64,000 nucleotides of DNA from Leucogyrophana mollusca (GCA_021014945.1 MU266408.1:1-64000); one strand, 5' to 3'. Counted from the first letter of the stretch, positions 10,359 to 21,672 are shown. Made by a program: numbers and translations. Notes: generated from the letters alone by a model not told the origin.

Positions 10359-12618
10359 ATGACCTCTCTCAATGGCTGGCACCCCGGCGAACTCGCCATA
10401 CAACGCAAACTCGCTTTCGATCGTGCATCCGCAACGTCATGGACAGCCATCAGCGGGGAGATGCCTGAGCAGCACCGCACGTTCTACACTACTCGCCTCC
10501 CCTTCATCCCAGTCACCACACTCGATAGGCAGGGTCGCCCTTGGGGGTCGATCCTCGCGGGGAGGGAAGGGAAGCCGGGGTGGGCAGAGAGTCCGCGATG
10601 GGATCGGCTGGTGATGAATGCGGATGTCTGGGAGGGGGACCCGTTTGTGCAGAATGTTGGCGATGCAGAAAGGGAGGGGAAGAAGGTACTGATTGCGGGG
10701 ATCGGTGTTGAATTTACTACAAGGAGGAGGAACAAGTTCGCTGGGTGGATTAACGAGATCGAGCACAACGATAGTGCGTACACCATCCACGCCGTCGTCA
10801 ACGAAGCGATCGGGTATGCGTCCTTTTTATCTGTGTCACGCCAACGCGAACTGATCCGTCGTTCAGGAACTGCCCCAAATACATCAACATCAGGGACCTC
10901 GTCCCCTACCCATCCACACATCCCAAAATCACCTATAACAATTCTCACCTCGATGACACCTCTCGCCTCCCCGACGCCCTCATCGGCTTTATCCACGAAG
11001 CTGACACTTTGTTCCTCGGATCAACATACCAAGCTTCATCCCCTAACGATATAAAGTTCCCTTCGCATCTAGGTATGAACCATCGTGGAGGAAGACCAGG
11101 ATTTGTCCGCGTCAGCCCGACCGATGGTCGTACGGTGGTTCTACCCGACTACTCTGGTGCGTTTTCGCGTTTGATGCTCATATACGTGTATCATTACCAA
11201 CCCCATCACGCCTGCAGGAAACCGCCTCATGACGTCCCTCGGGAACATCGAAGCTACCCCCCTCGCATCCCTCACCATCCCCTCTTTTACGTCCGGCGCC
11301 ATGCTCTATCTCACAGGCCACGCCACGAATCTTGTCGGTGAAGCCTCACACCATGTCATGCCCCTACAAAACGCTGTCACGAGTATCGTCATCACTGGCT
11401 ATGTCTTCGTAGAGGACGCGTTACCTGTACGCCAGCGACCCGGTACAAGGGTGGAACGTAGTCCGTACGCGCCGCCTGTGCGTTTTTTGGCCGAAGAGGC
11501 TAAACTCGGATCGACTGCTTATTTTGAGGACAGGCGTATGGTCATCCTAGCAAGTGTCGAGATCCACGCGGACGATCTTGCCACATTCACTTTCGAGGGT
11601 ACGTTTACTGGCACCTTCGAAACTTTCGATGTACGATGCTCACACTTCTGAAGGTACAGGCGATGGCGAGGGTATCAACCCGAAACCAGGACAGACGGCG
11701 ATAATGGATTTCAAGTCCTTCGTTGGCACGCTTCCGTACCGACATATGGCACCTGATAACCCAGTGAGCGTGAACGATGATCGGGTGCGGACGTGGACGA
11801 TCTCAGGTTGCAGCGCTTGGGACATGCCTACCGCGAGCGCTGCCCTTTCGTCGACTTCTATTTCTACTTCCCCAATGTCTCCGCTTACAGCTGGCCCAAC
11901 CTCACAAGCATCTCCAACTCCCAAAGTAACGTTTACACTGACGATACGACACAAACCCGGCGGTGCGATAACCTCCGCCCTGTTCACTATCGCGCACAAG
12001 TTGAACGAATTTAGACCGGAGATGCTGCGTGATACGAGAGATCTCGGACTGAGCATATCGTTGGTGGGTGTCGGAGGAGAATTTGTGCTTGATGGGGAGG
12101 GGATTGCCGAGAGTACTGCGTTGACGCACGCACCAGCACATTCGACCCCCGCCTCCTCAACCCCCACGACGCCCAAGGGACTTCTGTGGATCGCAGGCGG
12201 CATCGGGATTACCCCTTTCCTCGCCATGCTCGCCGGCGCGAAATCGAAGACCCCATACGACATCACCCTTGTACTGTCTACACGCGAGCCTCAAGTGTTA
12301 CTTCCGCTTATCACGCGAGCTTGGAGGAAAGGCGCGAGACACAGAGTGGCATTACACGTCTTCTCTAACCAAGATGCCCCTTCCCGCGAAAATATCCTTG
12401 ATGATGGCGACGAGGATGACGGACTGCGTATATCGCATCACCAGGGCCGCATCCACTCGCGCACGTTCACCTCGGCAGTGGACTGGGGCCTCGGGGATGT
12501 GAGGGAGCGGGAGGCGTATGTGTGTGGTCCGGAGGGGTTCGAGGAGCTCGTGCTTAGCGCACTGACCGAGGCCGGTGTGGACAGGGGGAAAGTTAGGCGG
12601 GAGGGGTTCGTTTATTGA
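10359..12618 (+). CDS. PNPOx-like / ferredoxin-reductase-like fused flavoprotein
   Basis: Exons 10359-10813, 10867-11156, 11218-11598 and 11654-12618 give 696 residues. The N-terminal half resembles the FMN-binding split barrel of pyridoxamine-phosphate-oxidase-like proteins: F-Y-T-T-R-L-P-F, D-R-Q-G-R-P-W-G, a W-I-N-E-I-E segment and G-M-N-H-R-G-G-R-P-G-F-V-R. A long middle section follows. The C-terminal third is an oxidoreductase FAD/NAD(P)-binding module: W-I-A-G-G-I-G-I-T-P-F for the nucleotide, H-V-F-S-N, and Y-V-C-G-P-E-G-F near the end. I infer that electrons pass from NAD(P)H through FAD to a substrate or bound FMN; the substrate is unknown. No signal peptide or membrane segment is seen, so it is probably cytosolic. 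All four exon joins keep frame with canonical GT-AG sites (introns 53-61 nt). Confidence 0.85.
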
Positions 12619-13518
12619 GTCGGCCTTTGATAGTTGATCTTTGAGACTTGTATATCACACAATAGCGCCAGGCTGTATAAATAGGTTCGACTTCGGGATC
12701 GCGACGAAGATTGCTTGGAGGACTACCCGTGACTATCTTGTTATTGCACCCGAAACGCAGTGCCTAATACGCCACTTGTGACTTGACCTGCTACAGCCAT
12801 GACACTGAAACAACCACACTTATCCAGCGCTCGAATCATTTGCATATTTTGTGGCAACGCTAATCAACCCATTGTCGAGGAGGAACGGCTATCGTTATTC
12901 GAAATTTCGGTCTGCCTACGGGAGACCAACAGCATCCTGGCCAAGTTCCGAGCTCCTCGGAGTCCTCGTCACTTGTCGCCGCCTTCAGCAGCCCATGTTT
13001 TGGATGTCTTGTAGGCTGAGCTTGAGTCTGTCCGACCTCTCACCCAGTACTCGCCGAAGGATTTTCGGGCAGAGGAAAATGGTGTTATGTCTCGTTGTGG
13101 GCGCAATCTGACCGTCGTACTACCGTATCGATCCCGCCATTCGATCTAGAAACGATTCCGGGGTACCACACGCTCGGAGGCGACGCGGTTGTTGGAAGTT
13201 GGGGCCAGCGATTTCAGTTCTGCCGTGAGCCTTGTTGTGAAAAGCGAAAGGACCAAAGCGATTTGTGAGTGGTTGATCTTATACACGACAGGAAACATCA
13301 TCGCTGAATCACATTGCACGGAACGCCAGAGCGGCTGTCCTTCTCACATATACAAACGGGAGTGTCCAAGGCGCGGGCTTGCCGCCCCATCGTGAGATAC
13401 TATTTGTGTCCACTATACGTATTCATCTCGCTGACCATGTCTCCATCATCTCGCTAGTCACGCCACCTTACGCGTCTCTACCCCCGAGATACGGATCTAT
13501 AATTGACCACGACCCACC
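12619..13518. other. Intergenic, no gene recognised
   Basis: 3' flank of the flavoprotein and 3' flank of the minus-strand secreted-protein gene (convergent). Small open frames near 12799-13111 carry no signal or domain. Confidence 0.5.
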
Positions 13519-14190
13519 TCAGCCGACAGGAACACAATCACGGAGGAAACGTGGGAGCTTACGGTCTGAAGCCGAGGGATGGGCAAGGAAGGTTGAGGAT
13601 GCACCCTTCCCTCCGGCTGCGCTGGTAGCGTTGGACGATGCCGTTGATGTGGTAGCATTGATAGACGCAGTTGAAGCGTTGAAAGAGCTGGTGGTGGTAG
13701 CCCCCGCGGCGGAGGAGGGAGGGGAGGAGGTAATCACCGACGTGCTAGCCCCAGCGGTCTTGGTGGTGCCAGTTCCGGAGATAGTGGTGTTGCCTGCCAC
13801 GACGCTATTGGTAGCACTACCCTTGGCACTGCCAGTGGTAGTAGCGTTGGCGCTGTAGGTGAAGGTGAAGCCACCTGACCTGCTCCAGGGTACATGCCCA
13901 TGCCCATGGTGCCCCCCGTACTTTGTGGCGGAGGAGGGTGTGCTGCCAGAGGCGGTGATATTCGAAGAGGGGGTGTACGAGGTGAACGCGGAGGTGAACG
14001 CAGACGAGGGAGCGCCACTTATGATGGTAGTGTTAGGAGGCGTTGATGGTGGAAGGGAAAAGGAGACGCTGGCCGACGACTGAGTGCCTGTGACGGTAGT
14101 ATTTCCGACGGTCGACGAACTGGGGACAGCAGCCCCCATAGTCTGGGTTGCGAGCATACCGAGCGAGGAGATGAGGAAGAAGGTGCGCAT
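13519..14190 (-). CDS. Secreted Ser/Thr-rich protein
   Basis: A 223-residue frame opens with a classic signal peptide (M-R-T-F-F-L-I-S-S-L-G-M-L-A, cleavage likely after a G-A-A-like site). It is then almost entirely Ser, Thr, Ala and Gly with repeated N-T-T/N-A-T sequons and one G-G-H-H-G-H-G-H stretch. No catalytic domain is seen, and there is no strong GPI-type hydrophobic tail: it ends D-C-V-P-V-G with a single Cys. I expect heavy O-glycosylation and release to the medium or wall. An upstream in-frame ATG at 14208 would add six residues before the signal and is less likely. It is the first of six small secreted-protein genes between here and 21.7 kb sharing the M-R-x signal-peptide pattern. 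Confidence 0.7.
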   Translation of the reverse strand: MRTFFLISSLGMLATQTMGAAVPSSSTVGNTTVTGTQSSASVSFSLPPSTPPNTTIISGAPSSAFTSAFTSYTPSSNITASGSTPSSATKYGGHHGHGHVPWSRSGGFTFTYSANATTTGSAKGSATNSVVAGNTTISGTGTTKTAGASTSVITSSPPSSAAGATTTSSFNASTASINATTSTASSNATSAAGGKGASSTFLAHPSASDRKLPRFLRDCVPVG

Positions 14191-15541
14191 TATGTGTTTC
14201 TTTGTCACTTTTTCAATATGATGAGCTTATACTTATAGGCCTGGTGGCGAATGGAAGGGGTGAATGTGCTAGGTTATGTGGGTTTGTTCTTCCTCCTGTC
14301 TCTTCTCAGAGGATTTATACGCTCTTTGCAGGGATAATAATATAGCTGCGCTGGCACCGCTGTGTCCACACATCGCCAATATCTACTGCGCAAGACACTA
14401 ACGGTCGCGCATTCGTCACTGTACTGCCAGGTATGACGATAATCGTATTGTCGTAGCGACGGTCGATTTCTTAGAAGTTGGAACTCTGCTAACCTCTACT
14501 ACCCACTTGGGGCCTCCCACTCCACTAGACGCTCGCGATGCAGTACGTCCAACTATAATGTGGGAGATGAACTAACGGTTTCCTTGCAGCTAATAATCTT
14601 GACCCGTGATTTCCATTTATCCAACCCCCATATCGCCTGCTGCGGTCGATCGGTGTAAATGTGATTCCCCGAGTAGGTGGGCTGCTTGCGGCTCAACGTT
14701 CATTCGGAGTCATGAAGAAGTGGACTATGTCAAGTTCGGATGATGGGGATCGCGGGTTTCACGGTCTGCTGTCTCCTAAATCTCATGTACCCTCCCTGAC
14801 ATCCTCTTCATTGCCTGCTCAGAAATAAATACAGGAAGCACTTGTACTTCGACGGGTGGGACTAATGGGGGGCGTTTTCATGTGTTATTGCTTGTGCTCC
14901 AGCGCTGAGGCTATACGTGACAACCGCAGTGCCTCTCTCTAGTAGCTGCTCTACTTACTACCACACAGATCTCGTCATCTCCCTGGCTTCCGTTCTGATT
15001 TGTAAGTCCGCTCTGGCTCCCGTATGTGAAACCACAGCACCAACTATCTTATTTAAAGAGCTCGCCCCAAAGTACAGCAATCTCGTTGGGGTCTCCAAGC
15101 TGCGCTCTCAGGCTGCTTACGAGTATCGTGTGTCCTGTACGCGGTCGCACCTAGATCCTGGTATGCAAGAACCAGCGAGGGATGCACACACCGCACACAC
15201 CTGAAGTACGAGCTCTGAGTGATTTTCTCCTATGGACGGTCTGCGTCGCTCTTATTCTTTCAGTTTGTAAAATCTTTCAACCGGATTTGTACCCGTACTT
15301 TGAGAATCAACGGTGAACAACGACTCATATATGTTCCCCGATGATAATCTGGTGGGCTTCTACCGGCTTTCTAGGTAGGATTATACATCCAGGAAGCTAA
15401 ACCAAACCTATCCCTCTCATTTAGTGCCCCGCCTTATATTCCCGTGTTTCTATATGTTCACCCTCCGCTTCCTAAGCGCACCAGTCCCCCCCTGAAATCA
15501 ATACGCGTGACCTGCATATGCGCACCGCGTCATCACCGCGT
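14191..15541. other. Intergenic, promoter side of the Ser/Thr-rich gene
   Basis: A TATA-like stretch (14226-14238 on the minus strand) lies about 40 bp upstream of the 14190 start. Beyond it no gene is recognised. Confidence 0.4.
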
Positions 15542-15853
15542 TCAAATGGCCCGCTCGGCGTCATCGTCAAATAGCTTACCGACTAGATGTGTGTGCGCGC
15601 TGGAGAACGCCTCACAGAGGGATACGTCGTTGGAGTTGCATACGAAGCGAGCTTCTACCGGTGGTCCAGTTGGCGCAGCAGTAGGCGCGCTGGACGGGGT
15701 GTACCAGGGACACAAGTCGCGCGTCCCAGTGGTAAAGCACACTGGACCTGGGCCCAAGTGGAGGGAGAAGCTAGCTGTAGTAGTAGGGATGGCGCCCGCG
15801 AGTACTTGTGAAACAAACGCAAAGAGAGATGCAGCGAGGAACGTAATACGCAT
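15542..15853 (-). CDS. Small secreted peptide, Cys-pair family, extended copy
   Basis: 103 residues with a signal peptide (M-R-I-T-F-L-A-A-S-L, end near V-L-A-G-A), a short T-rich spacer, then G-P-G-P-V-C-F-T-T-G-T-R-D-L-C-P-W and a Pro/Ala/Thr stretch ending T-G-P-P-V. Its tandem paralogue at 16821 has the same core and stops directly after T-G-P-P-A. Here two bases are missing at that point (CCGG-TAG against CCGGCGTAG), so the stop is out of frame. The protein runs on for about 37 residues with two more Cys (V-C-N-S, S-L-C-E). A TATAAG lies about 80 bp upstream. No known domain; the role is unknown, and an effector, wall or signalling peptide is possible. Confidence 0.7.
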   Translation of the reverse strand: MRITFLAASLFAFVSQVLAGAIPTTTASFSLHLGPGPVCFTTGTRDLCPWYTPSSAPTAAPTGPPVEARFVCNSNDVSLCEAFSSAHTHLVGKLFDDDAERAI

Positions 15854-16602
15854 TGCAGAGACGGCTGATGGGGTGGGGTGTTTACAGGTGTTTCGGTGAG
15901 TTTCTGAGTGGATGTCATGGCTGAGGACGGGTCTTATACTTCATATCTTGTAGAAAATCTATGCCTGGACTGCAGGTTATACGCCGAAGAATGAAGGGGT
16001 GCTGCGACAACTGGCTTTTCTTGGATCGAACGGATCACGGCGCTGACACTTGTTAGCGCGTACATCGGAACTTTGTCTGAGCGTGATGATACGAACGCAG
16101 CACCGCCAGACAACCTTAACACTCTCGACCCCGGGGTGTACCAATTCCGGGTGACGATGACGGTATTGCAAGGATAAACTGAGGGGCCCGGGGGTGCGTG
16201 CATTTCACAGTTTGGTTGGCGCTTGCCGTGTCTCGGGCGTTTCTGACAACCTCCTCGCAACATCAAAGTCTGGGAAGGCTATGTCTCCATGTCGAGAGGC
16301 TCTAAAAATACGAATACGTGCGTACTCCTTTTGCTTGAACCATTTGATGGACGCCCACTAATTCAGACACTTCAGGATACGCTCTATACAAATCTTACTG
16401 TCTCAGACTGGAATCCACGCATATTCACAAAACTCCTTATATCCTACTCCCGCCCACTCTACCTCTCTATGATTATATCTCGTCCCAGCGTTGCCCTCGA
16501 TCCCAAACCGTCCTCTTGGCTGCAAATAAGTTCAGAATCGGCACCCGGCTCCTCTGATAACATAAACTTACCGCTCTCAGACGATGATGCTTCACAGAGC
16601 CC
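15854..16602. other. Spacer between tandem secreted-peptide genes
   Basis: The proximal part (about 15965-16010) matches the region upstream of the second copy (about 16930-16975), sharing TATAC-CCGAAGAATG. The duplication therefore included promoter sequence. No other gene is seen. Confidence 0.5.
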
Positions 16603-16821
16603 CTACGCCGGAGGTCCAGTCGGCGCAGCACTTGGTGCCGATGTAGTGGTGGTAAGCCAGGGACATAAATCCACCGTTCCAGTAGCGAAACAGACGGGAC
16701 CTCCGGGGTTGAAGCTTGTATTGGGTAAATCCGCGGGTAAGCTAGTCGTAGTTGGGATGGTACCCCCCAGAGCATGCAATGCCAAGGGGATCAAAGAGAC
16801 GATGACGAATTTGGTGAGCAT
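16603..16821 (-). CDS. Small secreted peptide, Cys-pair family
   Basis: 72 residues: a signal peptide (M-L-T-K-F-V-I-V-S-L ... A-L-G-G-T), a T/S/P-rich spacer, then G-G-P-V-C-F-A-T-G-T-V-D-L-C-P-W, a Thr run and A-P-T-G-P-P-A-stop. The core C-x8-C is nearly identical to the copy at 15853, 968 bp away in the same orientation, so this is a tandem duplicate. TATAAA at 16893-16898 (minus) sits about 72 bp before the start. Function unknown. Confidence 0.75.
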   Translation of the reverse strand: MLTKFVIVSLIPLALHALGGTIPTTTSLPADLPNTSFNPGGPVCFATGTVDLCPWLTTTTSAPSAAPTGPPA

Positions 16822-18255
16822 TATACAAGTAGGGAGGGTTCACGAGTCGGTGAGTTCGACTTTTGTTCAAAATGCACGTATTTTCCTGGACATTTATACG
16901 CCGATTCGGTACCAGTGCTACTCCGGGATCTACAAATATACACCGAAGAATGGTGAGTGCGCTGCGGCAGGGGCAGCATGGAAAGCTTGACATACACACC
17001 TTCCCAGAAAGTTACCTTTCAAGCGGACTTGGGGCGACTACCATCAAATAATAATACCTTTCGCCTGCGGAATGTCAGCGCGCGTACAAGGCAGGATGCA
17101 TCGGTACGGCACAATGGCGTGCTAACTACAGGTCAGCACACCCGGATTCAAATATTACGGTAGCGAAGATATCAAATGCACTCCAGTGTGTACGCTCGGG
17201 CAGTCATGTTAGCTTTATCAGCCATATAAGCTAGATGCAGCCCTGATAATTGAATTTCAGGCTGCCAAATGTCAACCTCTTTCCGTCGCCCGGCAACTGA
17301 AATGTACAACCTCAAAAAATCATTTGCGTTGTCTCCATCTACTCTTTGACCTCTGTGCCCACTGCCGAATTACATATGCCGTCAACTTCCTGAGTTTCTG
17401 TGACTGCTACCCATTGTAATTACTCACCGGGGCTGCATGGAGTCAATTTCAGAGTAGCTAGTTTCAAAAAACACTGCTAAGGGTAACGGTGGTGCCCCCA
17501 ATGGGACCTTCGGTGGGGAGGGGGGGTTTCTTCAAAATTCATGGATGTGGTCGCCCCAGCCGCCTGGAACGCGGTATGGGGGAAAGTAAGTTCTATAGTG
17601 TTCGAATGTTGGGAGAGGACCCTCCACTGATTTGGGTGGGCTTTATAGAGTTGTATCGGCCTACTCTCGCTCAAAACTGTAGCTTCACATTCAGGTCAGC
17701 CCCACCTTGTAGGCACAGGCGCTGTTTGAGTTTGAGAAGCCTCAGCGCGGTGACCTGTGCTTGCCAGGGTACATAGGCTCTAGGCGCCCCAGCGGTACTT
17801 ACAACATCTCTGCAGCTATTCACGCATTGATAGGGGTTAATACATCGTCGCCTTTGTGCAAGTACTTCGAACCGATCCGAGCGATGTCGCGCTGATTGCA
17901 CCGAAGTGAGGAAAAAGCAACTATGGCAGGCATCTGCGTTTCATGGCCGTCATAGCGGCGAGGCAGTTATCCCTTCCTAAACTGCGTTGAAAAATCGGTT
18001 TTATAGCCAAGACAATCACGCCCGAATGGATTTGCCAACATAACACAATATTATGAGTTTAAGAGACGCGTGGTGTATGTTTATATCCCGCTCCAAAATC
18101 CAAAATCCCAAATACTCTTAAGGAACGCCTGTTCAACCTCGCCCCCCATGACATTTCTTCACCCAACAATCCCTCTCATTCTTTTTGAACCTCGTATTAG
18201 CACTATCGAAAAAAAGGTGGGCAGAAACATTCACCTCTCCATAGAATTGCGCCGT
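16822..18255. other. Intergenic, no gene recognised
   Basis: Promoter side of the 16821 gene and 3' flank of the 18411 gene. Small open frames near 17489-17900 have no signal, motif or splice support. Confidence 0.5.
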
Positions 18256-18411
18256 CTAATAGACACACTCAGGCAGATACTGCGGAAGACATTCAGGGCC
18301 GGGACCAAGGTGTAAGGTGGTAGTGGGAGCAGCTGATGTAGTGGTGACGGCAGCACCGAACGCTTGGGATGCAAGGAGAGCGAGGGAGGTGAGGATGAAG
18401 GTGGCACGCAT
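18256..18411 (-). CDS. Small secreted peptide (51 residues), Cys-pair family
   Basis: A 51-residue frame starts M-R-A-T-F-I-L-T-S-L and has a good signal peptide ending near A-F-G-A-A. It continues with a V-T-T-T-S-A-A-P-T-T-T spacer and ends L-H-L-G-P-G-P-E-C-L-P-Q-Y-L-P-E-C-V-Y-stop. The L-H-L-G-P-G-P segment is shared exactly with the 15853 copy, and the Cys pair is C-x7-C, two residues from the end. TATAAAA at 18495-18501 (minus) lies about 84 bp upstream. Shorter than usual gene-finder cut-offs. The mature peptide would be about 30 residues with one possible disulfide loop. Function unknown. Confidence 0.65.
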   Translation of the reverse strand: MRATFILTSLALLASQAFGAAVTTTSAAPTTTLHLGPGPECLPQYLPECVY

Positions 18412-20419
18412 AGTGTGGAGATGATGTGAAAGTAGACTCGAGTGTTAGTTGAGTGAGGGTTGTACTGATAGAAATTACTGTCTGCTAGACACGCTTTTAT
18501 AGATTTTAGGGAGAACGGCCTACGGTTTCGGTCTGCACGGGAGCTCTCCTCGGGAGGGCACGTCAATGTCCGGCCCTAGAAAATGCAGGAAATTGATCCC
18601 GCCTGTCAGTGTTGCCGGATACCAAGTCGGCCCCGTTCACTGAGCGAAAGCTGAGGGGTGAGAATGGTACTGTCGGCCCTAGGTGCCTGCATTCTTCCCG
18701 AATCTCAACACAGCGTTGGCTAGTGACAGACACAATTTGAGTCTTCGGGGTGATCGCGGAGGAGCTGTGATTGGCCCTTTGTGGTTTGAAATGCCGCAGG
18801 CCGTCGGCAGGAGACAGAACGCAGACCGAATGTCACGGAACGGAGGACGCATCGTTGCTGTCAATCGAATTGGCATTGATCCCCGGTCAATGAGCACATC
18901 ACCGGTGCTAAACATAGATCCTTCGGATGGGTCCGCAACGCAACACCTGGTGCAAAAGTCAGTGATATTAGGTTGGCGATGCAAAGGTAATGACCCCCTG
19001 ATTCGGGCCCATTCTTCACATGCACGTGTGTCTGGCCGCTAGTTAAAAGGGCTAAAATGAATGACCGGTACGGCACCGCAGCTCTGCAAGCGCCCATATC
19101 GAGTGTCGAAACACTAACGCGCGCCGGACTACTTGAGTAGTACTGAATTGTTAGATGACTATTGCGACAGCAGGGTCATACTGGAGCACCACTGTGCCTG
19201 AGGCACGGCAAAAACCATTCATCCCTCGGCTGGTGCTGGCATATTGAAGAATGGACAAGATTTGACGGAGATTGAGGGCGACCCACAACTCCTAATGACA
19301 AAGTGTCGTACGTTACGCGTCCCACGAACAATCCAACTCTGGCGGCCTACGAAAAGTGGGTGACAGCAGATGGTGGCCCCTGTGCCTGTGAGGTGATTAA
19401 TGTAAAGATTTCGCAGAACGCCGCTACTGGGGTTGATTGGAAGCGAACCTGGTCACGGTGTGCAAAAGAAGTCATTTTTCTATGATGCGAAGATGGCGAG
19501 TAAAGACATCCCTCCGACTTGCTCGTTTTAAAGGGCTGCTGAACTTTCAGTTCGGCGCGACTCCAGCTGTCGATGAACCCACGTCGGATTATCATACTTC
19601 GACTTGTTTCCAGCGTACCGTACACCTATACAAGGGGACATTTAACTCGACTCGGGACAAAGGCGGATTGCTAAACCAAATCATAGAACATCAGGAAGCA
19701 ATAGCTTCAACTTCGGACGGAATGCGCACTCGTCAAATTTCTAGTTACTCTTCATGTTTCAGATTTTGGGCGCGGCTGTAGACACAGACACACGCAGACG
19801 CCTCCGCGCCTAAGTAGAAAGAGCCGATGTAAGCACGTGGTGCAGTGAAATGTCCGATTACACGCAGCGCTTTACTCACAGCAAGTCGACAGGGCCTGTG
19901 GAGCTGACTAGATCGGAAAGGTGTGCTAGTAATTCCAAGATGGGTGGCGACTCGAAAGCTGTGCGGAATATCAAAGAGAGATTGGTCTACAGCGTGGAAA
20001 ACATTAAATCGAGCTGAAGAAAGCCAGTTGTTCCAGGAGCACTCACTACGACAAAAGTCCTGTAACTGCATGTGTTTCAAAAAAACGACGAGTTGTAATA
20101 GGCAACACTAACCGAGATACATAGAGAAGATACGACCTCTCCATCCATAGGCGTAATGGTGGACATGAACGCCGGGCGTCTGCTGTAGACAGCCCCTGAA
20201 ACGTGTCAAAGACACGAGTCATGAACGGCCATAATAATACTCACATGCAATACATTGACGCTGCAGCTATGTTATCAAATCAAACCACTCGGCGTCATTG
20301 TTCGGTGTATACTTTGTTTCCGAAGAGGAATACATATGGGGAGCTTTGAAGCGAAGAAGGTCTCAGCATTATCCATCGTACTTGATCAAACGTCAGGAAA
20401 AAAACATAGTAATAACAGC
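18412..20419. other. Intergenic, no gene recognised
   Basis: 2 kb between divergently oriented secreted-peptide genes at 18411 (minus) and 20420 (plus). Open frames of 90-120 codons occur on both strands but carry no motif. Confidence 0.45.
18495..18501 (-). promoter_or_regulatory. TATA box of the 51-residue secreted peptide
   Basis: TATAAAA on the minus strand, 84 bp upstream of the ATG at 18411. Comparable elements precede the 16821 and 23703 genes at 72-98 bp. Confidence 0.5.
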
Positions 20420-20560
20420 ATGCGTACCATAGCTGTCCTCCTCACCCTTGTTGTATCCCTCAGTGCTCTCGTCAGCGCATCTCCGACGTCTACGATATCT
20501 ATCCCACCCCTGGACCCCTGCTTTACGACGCCACCGCACGAGTGCCCCCCGGGTCTATGA
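20420..20560 (+). CDS. Small secreted peptide (46 residues), Cys-pair family
   Basis: 46 residues starting M-R-T-I-A-V-L-L-T-L with a signal peptide ending near V-S-A-S. It has a short S/T/I/P spacer and the end D-P-C-F-T-T-P-P-H-E-C-P-P-G-L-stop. The Cys spacing (C-x7-C, then P) and the C-F-T-T start match the 15853 member. The frame is open further upstream without a stop, but this ATG places the hydrophobic segment at the N-terminus and matches the M-R-T-I start of the 21502 gene. Function unknown. Confidence 0.6.
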   Translation: MRTIAVLLTLVVSLSALVSASPTSTISIPPLDPCFTTPPHECPPGL

Positions 20561-21501
20561 CATCGGGGTAACATTGGTTTCCTACTGGTAGGCTCCGGCT
20601 GAGCTTTTGCATTTAGGTTCGGGAATTGCTAGCTGAACTGCACGTGATCAGATGCGTGCCTATGCACATTGCAGAAGGTTGAGGACAGCGGGATAACTTC
20701 AGAGGATTGGCGGAATGACAAAGTTGAACTAAGACTCGCCATTATTCCGACGGCTATATAATTACGATACTTACACGTTTCTTTCGCGCTGAGATTGAGA
20801 GGAGAAACGTCTCGTTTCATGCTCAACGCCTCGGCACTAGGAGTCCACTCTCTTTGCTTGGAAGGTATGACTTGGTCGAAAGTGAAATGTGACTGGAATG
20901 TGTGTTTGTGTATGTTTGACGAGAGCCCTTGAATTCAACACCAATAAACAAGGCTGTTGCTGTGATTCGGACTCCGTCAGATCTGATTGCTCATGTCGAA
21001 GTCAAGAAGGCTGAACACGGCTTGGTAGACCAAAAACAGGCAGCTGATCTGTGCTTCAGAGACCACATTGCACCTAACCGCCAGTTGCGGGGCCACGGGG
21101 TAGACACAACAATAAGCATACGTGCGAGAAAGGGGCGACTTGGGGGCGACATGACTTGCAAAATCAAAGATGATATGCCAATACTGCATTAACATGTCAG
21201 ACCTGAAGTGGTGTATTTCACTGATGGTGGTTCATCATGTACATCCCACAGATACGAACGTTCTTCAAAGTGTCAGCGCTCAAGACAGTTTCTCAAATAT
21301 TTGAAACACGCTCCATCGTCACTTTTGATTGGGTAAAAGAGATGCAGAGTATATCAGGACTAGGTTTCAGCTGCGAGCTCACCGGCACAATTTTAGTACA
21401 CCGCCCAGCTGCAACGGAGTATGTAGCGCATACCCAGCTCTCAACATAACTCAGGACACTAGAGAAGATTATATTCCAATTCACCACTATCTTGAATCTG
21501 A
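20561..21501. other. Intergenic, no gene recognised
   Basis: Spacer between two plus-strand secreted-peptide genes. No further signal-peptide frame is seen here. Confidence 0.45.
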
Positions 21502-21672
21502 ATGCGTACCATATCGATCGTTCTCACTCTGGCTACCCTATTTGCATCACAGGTTTGGGGTGCAACCGTGACAGAGAGTTCAGACGTATTCTCTTCAACC
21601 ACAACCTTGACCACCCTCGGGCCGTGTGTCACAAATGCAGAGGGCACTGTCGGCTGTCCCCTATTGAAATGA
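21502..21672 (+). CDS. Small secreted peptide (56 residues), Cys-pair family
   Basis: 56 residues starting M-R-T-I-S-I-V-L-T-L-A-T-L-F-A-S-Q-V-W-G-A, a signal peptide close in pattern to the 20420 and 18411 genes. An S/T-rich spacer follows, with the end L-G-P-C-V-T-N-A-E-G-T-V-G-C-P-L-L-K-stop. The Cys pair is C-x9-C followed by P, as in other members. No intron. The ATG is followed by the same M-R-T-I codons as the 20420 gene 1.1 kb upstream, suggesting an old tandem copy. Function unknown. Confidence 0.6.
   Translation: MRTISIVLTLATLFASQVWGATVTESSDVFSSTTTLTTLGPCVTNAEGTVGCPLLK

Noticed and set aside
11640..12266. Long antisense open frame opposite the flavoprotein
   Set aside because: Shadow of the coding strand's codon bias; no motif of its own.
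13379..13858. Plus-strand open frame of 159 codons
   Set aside because: Antisense to the Ser/Thr-rich secreted gene and made of its repetitive codons.
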